From positions 1-12,500 of the forward strand of contig JAHBMJ010000240.1 of assembly GCA_018398765.1 (NCBI GenBank): DNA of 12,500 nucleotides, in the 5' to 3' direction. The stretch is from Chromera velia. Taxonomy: Eukaryota > Sar > Chromeraceae. A program made the translations under genes and the position numbers. Under the pieces are notes generated by a model, which was given only the letters and a program-made list of their open reading frames with translations, searched no databases and was not told the origin of the DNA. Position 1 is the first letter of the stretch. Each line of letters opens with the position of its first letter. Positions 8,304-12,500 of the stretch are shown here, in pieces.

Positions 8304-10009
8304 TCCAATTGGAGGGCTGAGGCTCTCGCGCGTGCTGCCTGTGCATGTGAGCGAAGAGCATGCATGCACAGTTTTTAATTTAAATATAATTTTTTTTTTA
8401 TCGTTTTTGTTAGATGCAAATGCTAGGCTTACCTAGGGGCCTAAGCCCAGTCACCATCGTCTCTAGGGGCCTACATTGCTGCAATCGATCCTGCTGAACT
8501 GAAATACCCCTCTACTGCCTGTTTACGAGGTCGCCGCTCCCCCTGTATGCAGTAGACGGATGCTTACAGGATCGTTCTTTGCATGCAAGCTTTGACTGCA
8601 CCCCCCACTCTCGTTGCTGACATCCCCGTCTCTGGCAGATTTCACAGACTGCCACTCTCAAGACAGCTATTACTGCCGGAGCAAGTACTTCATCGGTGGA
8701 GGCCACAAACGGTACGAAATCCGTGCGGGCCTCTACGTACGCTCTCCAGTATAACCCATTCTTCTGCCTTTCATGTGCAGTAAGAATCTCTGCAACACTC
8801 AGCTGGAGATAGCTCTACTGATCACAGTCAGCCAGCCGAACATCAAGGACTGCGTTGCGCTGAGAGTTCAATAGTGAACGAATCCTCAGATTCCCTTCTA
8901 ACCCTGGTAACCCTCTCGTCCCCTCCCCCCTCCTTCGGATCACTGCATCGAGAGTGACCCAAAACCCTGCCTCTTCTAGTAACGCTTTTAGTGCCAACAC
9001 TGCCTCATCATGCCTTCTGTGCACTAACCCCCCCCTCTTGTATGCCTCTGCATGTCGGGTGCTCCAGACCTGCCCATAGCCATCACACCTTTTAGGTGCA
9101 TCCGTCAACTCAGCTCCAAGACACAGAGCCATAGCGTCACGAAATACCAAAGGGGAAAGGTTGGCGTTATCGTTCTCCCTTGGAATCATGTTCAGCCACG
9201 TACTTGTGCCTCCTTCTTTTTGACGTTGTGCTGCATGCCTGCAGGTTTTAAACTTGGGTTGCAAGCTTGCCCACATTGTTAACCCCCCACACACTCTTTC
9301 TGCCCACTACACCTTCCGTTGTTTGAACCCTTCTATTGCCTTTTCCACACAGTGTCACTCCCTATGAAAACGCCGTTCGTACTTTCGGTGGTGCACAATT
9401 GAACACACAAGCCAGCTGACTGCCTATTTGGAGGCTGCTGCTAGGTCTCCAGCTTTTTTTGCTGCTGTTGGGGGGATGAGTCCGATTCTTCCTAGGATTC
9501 TTCTGTCTTTGGTTGGTAAGCCCAGCACTTTGCTTTCAAATGGGCCCACCGGTCTCCCCACCATCACAGGGAGGAAGTCTCCTGCAATGGCTGCCTCCAC
9601 CCCTCCTATTTCTTCGTGTACGATTGAGGATACTCTAAACAAATACGTCCACTCCGTCTGAAACGATCAGTAAAGGCACGTATAGGCCTCGTGGGGTGCC
9701 TTCATGGCGGCCTCTGCCAGCGCTTTCACTGTTCCTTCCCATACTTCACACTTCTCTTTCATAAACTGTCTCTCCCCTTCCTCTGTACCTACCCACACTC
9801 CCAGGTGCCTTTTGCCTTTGCACATGACTTATACCGTAATATGCCTTTCTTCTTGAAATACTTTCTAACTTCTTGAAAGTTCTTCTATTTGCTTTTTTCC
9901 CTTCAGCACCGCTACTGACTTGCTGTCTCTCAGAAAAACTCCGTATGGTCCCCTTTTTTTTTCATGTATGTGTAGCTCTCTGCTGTAGCCTCTGCTCCCT
10001 TTGATACAC

Positions 10010-10172
10010 CAACAAGAGCCGCTTCTTCTAGGCCTCCTCCTTCCTGCTCTCTATCTTTCCCCCCTTCCCGATCTTCCTCCTCTTCCTCAATCTTTTCTCT
10101 TTCTTTCTTCTCTTCTTCATTCCCCTCTCCCTCTCCCTCCCCCTCTCCCTCTCTCTCTCCCCCNTTCCCCTC
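10010..10172. repeat. CT-rich low-complexity insertion inside the RT relic
   Basis: On the + strand this is almost all C and T (CCCTCT and TCTTCC steps). On the minus strand it reads as Gly/Glu-rich repeats. It lies between the YADD box and GPYGVFL of the polymerase. The distance there is about 230 nt, whereas related polymerases have roughly 25-30 residues, so about 150 nt appear extra. It contains the N at 10164. The reading frame on either side also differs, with a further shift at the T-run 9953-9962. Confidence 0.8.
10164..10164. other. Single N in the CT tract (assembly gap)
   Basis: The unknown base interrupts the CT-rich microsatellite. True tract length is probably not represented. 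Confidence 0.75.
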
Positions 10173-10652
10173 CCCCCCCGGAGAAATCATCTGCATACAA
10201 ACTGGCCGACTAGACAATCCCCTTTGCCTATCCCCACTTCCTTGTATGCTTTTGGAGGTCTCTTACGAGTGGGAGCGTTGCAATGGCATAGATCAGCATG
10301 GAGAGGGGATCTTCTTGCACCGTCTCCTCTTTATAGAGGAAAACTGTGGTAGCTCTTTCCCCCCTCACAATCACGACCGCCCCCCCCCCTGTATATGTTG
10401 AAGATGAACTGTGCTGCTGATGGCCAGAGGATTTGAACGTTCCAGAGGCGTAATATCCGGTTGAGCCTCTGAAACGCTCCCACTGCATCCTTACACAGGA
10501 TGACATCTCCATCCTGCGTATCTGCCCACAACATCCAAAGGTGTGCTGCCCCTGCTTCGACTCCCGCTTTCTGCCCTGCTGACAGTTTTTATTAATAATT
10601 GTCGCGGCTGGTTGCATGATTATTCGATCCAAAAAAATTTGCATGCATGCAT

Positions 10653-11094
10653 ATCGCCTCGAGGGGCAGCTCAGCTCTGCTAAGATCAGCCGAGAGGCCC
10701 TGAGATCGCACGCACTCGCATAACGCATTTTTTCATTTTTGGGGGGGGGGTCGTTTCTATCTCTGTCCGTCACGGTGTCGCCTGAATTCCAAAATATGCC
10801 CCTTAAGCAACTTGCACGGAGCCGCGATCGTACATATACCTAATACCTTAATTACTTCGCACATGTGTGCCCCTCAAGTAGCTCACACGGAGTTGCAAGT
10901 GCATGCTCGCGCGGTCCCAAAAAGCATACTTCCGATATTATTACTTCGTAGCACTGCGCGTTGCCGTGGCCTCCGCCCCATGCATACATGCACCTGCACA
11001 AAATATGCCCAAGCCTCCGATGGTGTGCATCAATCAAATTAGCGGACCCCCTAAAGGGCCCCCCGAAGCATTCACCCAACTGGTTCGGTGTATC
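10653..11094 (+). repeat. 430-bp dispersed repeat, copy R1
   Basis: Unit of 442 bp running from ATCGCCTCGAGGGGCAGCTC to CCAACTGGTTCGGTGTATC. It contains the CTCAGC hairpin (here with one mismatch, GCTAAG), a T-run followed by a G10 run (10741-10750), and two subrepeats of the GCCCCT(T/C)AAG type at 10798 and 10869 that share a following ACGGAG. A GCATGCATGC block lies just before it (10641-10650). The next unit follows after two bases in the same orientation. Confidence 0.8.
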
Positions 11095-11096
11095 TC

Positions 11097-11520
11097 ATCG
11101 CCTCGAGGGGCAGCTCAGCTCTGCTGAGATCAGCCGAGAGGCCCTGAGATCGCATGCATTCGCATAACGCATTTTTTCATTTTTGGGGGGGAGGTTCGGT
11201 GTCTGTCTGTTTGTTTGTCTATCACGGTGTCGCCGTAATTCCAAAATATGCCCCTCAAGTAACTTATATGGAGCCGTGATCGTATTAATTACTAGCTTGA
11301 TTATATTATACGATATTACGTTGCTCCTAGCTGATGGTACGTGCCCCTCAAGTAACTCGTACGGAGTTATATGTATATGCACATGTGTGGTCTCGAAAAG
11401 CATATTTTGTGTACGTTACCGTGGCCCCCGCCATGCACTTGCTATATGCATTGCAGGTAAGACATGCCTAAGCCCCCGTATGATGGTTTGCATCAATGCC
11501 GTGGCCCCCGGCCATGGTAT
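11097..11520 (+). repeat. 430-bp dispersed repeat, copy R2 (diverged end)
   Basis: Tandem neighbour of R1. Its first 90 bases match R1 closely, with the perfect hairpin CTCAGC-TCT-GCTGAG at 11114-11128. The microsatellite here is GTCT/GTTT (about 11200-11219). Subrepeats are at 11250 and 11343. The right part is diverged: after the block around GATGGTTTGCATCAAT it continues into a second GCCGTGGCCCCCG-type block (11499-11518; the first is near 11418) instead of the usual GTGTATC end. R2 is therefore truncated or rearranged, and the right boundary is approximate. Confidence 0.7.
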
Positions 11521-11900
11521 CTGTTAAGGTCCTTAGCCGCACCTATGGAAAAAAAAAGTCGAATTACCAATAAATCGGGTTACATTTGCCTTTTGGGACC
11601 CACGCTTTCCGGCAACTGTACAGCGTATGTATGGTGAACATGCACTTTTTGTCTAACCTTGATGTATCGGTACATATGCAAAAACACACATGGAGGGGAA
11701 TTGTACGTAAATTCGATCATCTATGTAATTTTTAAGGAAGGCGATAAAGCATACCGTCTAAGTGAAGCTGTTCTGAATTACTCCGTTGTTTGACTATGCT
11801 ACCAAGCTCAGTAGCAAATTAAAACATACTGCCTTACAGAGTTAGGAGTAAGCTGTATCATGACTGAGTGCGCTTGACAAAGAGGAAAAACGGTTAATTT
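11521..11900. other. AT-rich spacer, nothing recognisable
   Basis: Stops are frequent in all frames, with a short A-run near 11549-11557. No repeat, RNA gene or coding segment was recognised. Confidence 0.45.
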
Positions 11901-12003
11901 GATCTGCAGGAACCTCTTTTTGCCCGTCTTCTTTCTCTTTACTTGGCCCCTCTTGTCATTCTTCAGCACCTGGTTTCTTGACTTCCTTCTACCTCCACTT
12001 CAG

Positions 12004-12112
12004 GATTTGGGATGCAAAATACTGTCTATATATAGTGTGTGTTGCTATGGATGCTGTAGTATTTGCTTTGAAATGTTGTAGAGAGGCTCACCGCGTATGG
12101 GTCCAGCGCTTG
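12004..12112 (+). CDS. Possible internal exon, unknown product
   Basis: A pyrimidine-rich stretch (about 11914-12000) ends in CACTTCAG at 12003, a good acceptor context, and 109 bases later GTGAGT begins at 12113, a good donor. Between them one frame is open: a single leading base, then 36 codons including DAKYCLYIVCVAMDAVV and REAHRVWVQRL, ending exactly on a codon boundary at the donor. No domain is recognised and no partner exon is visible in the window. Chance co-occurrence of splice-like signals is quite possible. Confidence 0.2.
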
Positions 12113-12131
12113 GTGAGTTCAAGAGGGAAAG

Positions 12132-12500
12132 ATGTGAACAGAAGCCATTTGCACCTGTGGATAAAGCTAGGTAAGCAAGTGTGTGAACAGAAGTCGTTTG
12201 GACATGTAAATGAATGTTTGGGCATGTAGATGCATAGAGAAAGAGGGGCATGTAAAAGAAGTGTGTGCAGTAACAGAATCTGCTTAGGCCTGCAGATGGA
12301 TGAATGAAGAGAGACGGAGAGAGCGAGCGTGTTTATGAGTATGTATGAGTTTGTGAACAGAAGCCGGTTGGGCGTGCGGGCAAGACAAGGAGAACGAGTG
12401 TGTGAACAGAAGCCGCTTAGGCCCATGGATGAATGAAGAGAGATCAATTGTATGTCATTAAAGAAAAACCGCTTGGGCCGCTGGTTAGGCCTATGGATGA
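12132..12500 (+). repeat. Degenerate minisatellite, runs off the window
   Basis: Recurring cores of the form TGTGAACAGAAGCCGCTT start near 12133, 12182, 12351 and 12401, with weaker copies near 12265 and 12461. Several are followed by (A/G)GGCC(C/T)ATGGATGAATGAAG (near 12285-12310 and 12419-12440, and again at the right edge). Spacing varies from about 49 to 88 bp, so the units are composite. The minus-strand ORF of 119 codons (12088-12447) owes its repeated Phe/Cys-Ser-His segments to this DNA repeat. Confidence 0.75.

Larger units (their letters stand above)
6637..8432 (+). repeat. 1.79-kb direct duplicate, copy B
   Basis: Same content as copy A. The only difference found is at the poly-C: copy A has C16 followed by TG, while copy B has C16, N (7648), C6, T, CCC and then TG, making it 11 bases longer. 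After 8432 the sequence runs on uniquely into the retroelement remnant. The piece 6637-7647 is bounded by Ns on both sides and is wholly contained in copy A, which is what a redundant short contig would look like. Confidence 0.95.
8471..10582 (-). pseudogene. Non-LTR-type retroelement reverse transcriptase, degraded
   Basis: A minus-strand relic of a retroelement polymerase, which would copy element RNA into DNA. Read from high to low coordinates it starts without a start codon near 10582. Palm motif A is KDAVGAFQRLNR (catalytic Asp codon 10487-10489). After a frameshift at C10 (10380-10389) motif B reads VQEDPLSMLIYAI. Motif C is YADD (10186-10197). After a CT/GA insertion, GPYGVFLRDSKS and GKRHLGVWVG follow, then the thumb-like FLPVMVGRPVGPFESK (within 9424-9642). 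Next come a Cys/His knuckle with two Cys changed to Tyr, GGLVHRRHDE, and the C-terminal LDVRLADCD. After a TAG at 8815-8817 the frame continues with DFVPFVAS; a shifted frame from 8623 ends at TAG 8471-8473. In-frame stops: 10228, 10210, 9865, 9829, 9667, 9424, 9355, 9307, 8815, plus TAA at 8564-8566. The motif order matches non-LTR-type polymerases known from cnidarians, sponges and protists; the clade is not assigned. The part upstream of motif A is missing, consistent with 5' truncation. No poly-A tail is certain. It is not functional. Confidence 0.9.

Noticed and set aside
8390-8410. T-run that could be the poly-A tail of the minus-strand retroelement
   Set aside because: It lies beyond the duplicate boundary and also occurs in copy A without the retroelement next to it, and no matching target duplication was found.
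10228-10773. 181-codon minus ORF taken as a single protein
   Set aside because: Only its last 50 or so codons belong to the polymerase relic. The rest is out of frame with motif A and runs into repeat R1.
11085-11094. GGTTCGGTG near the end of repeat R, possible tRNA-type B box
   Set aside because: It departs from the B-box consensus and no A box was found at the right distance, so a tRNA-derived SINE is not supported.
1-12500. CRISPR arrays, bacterial operons, tRNA or rRNA genes
   Set aside because: No regularly spaced identical repeats with unique spacers, no ribosome-binding-site pattern, and no cloverleaf or rRNA signature were seen.

Overview
The window is eukaryotic nuclear DNA and looks like intergenic, transposon-rich sequence. 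There are no bacterial-style operons or ribosome binding sites. Instead it holds long alternating purine and pyrimidine tracts, microsatellites, a LINE-like reverse transcriptase relic, a non-autonomous hAT-like element and a dispersed repeat family of about 430 bp. GCATGC is strongly over-represented and there is much CT/GA-rich spacer. This recalls coccidian apicomplexans, and Sarcocystis is known to carry LINE-like and DNA-transposon repeats. That is an impression, not a proof; another protist or alga is possible.

Layout. Positions 1-560 are AT-rich and carry fourteen copies of GTAACC/GGTTAC. Positions 560-3900 are low-complexity spacer that switches between purine-rich and pyrimidine-rich on the + strand, including a 90-bp almost pure C/T tract at 3205-3294. 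Positions 3908-4236 may hold a short coding remnant on the minus strand; 4237-4850 shows nothing clear. A 1.79-kb segment is then present twice in direct orientation (4851-6635 and 6637-8432). The copies look identical outside one poly-C tract and are separated by a single N. A further N in the poly-C of the second copy makes unmerged contig overlap more likely than a biological duplication. Each copy holds a hAT-like MITE with a perfect 8-bp target duplication and one inverted member of the 430-bp repeat family.

Positions 8471-10582 (minus strand) are a degraded reverse transcriptase gene of a non-LTR-type retroelement. It is recognisable from motif A through motif B, the YADD box, the thumb region, a broken Cys/His knuckle and a C-terminal domain. 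It carries about ten in-frame stops and at least three frameshifts. Positions 10653-11520 hold two tandem members of the 430-bp repeat. After a featureless stretch, 12004-12112 is a possible internal exon on the + strand, and the window ends in a degenerate minisatellite.

No intact, confidently functional protein gene was found. The content is mobile-element remains, repeats and spacer. The best supported results are the hAT-like MITE, the retroelement pseudogene, the unnamed repeat family and the probable false duplication.
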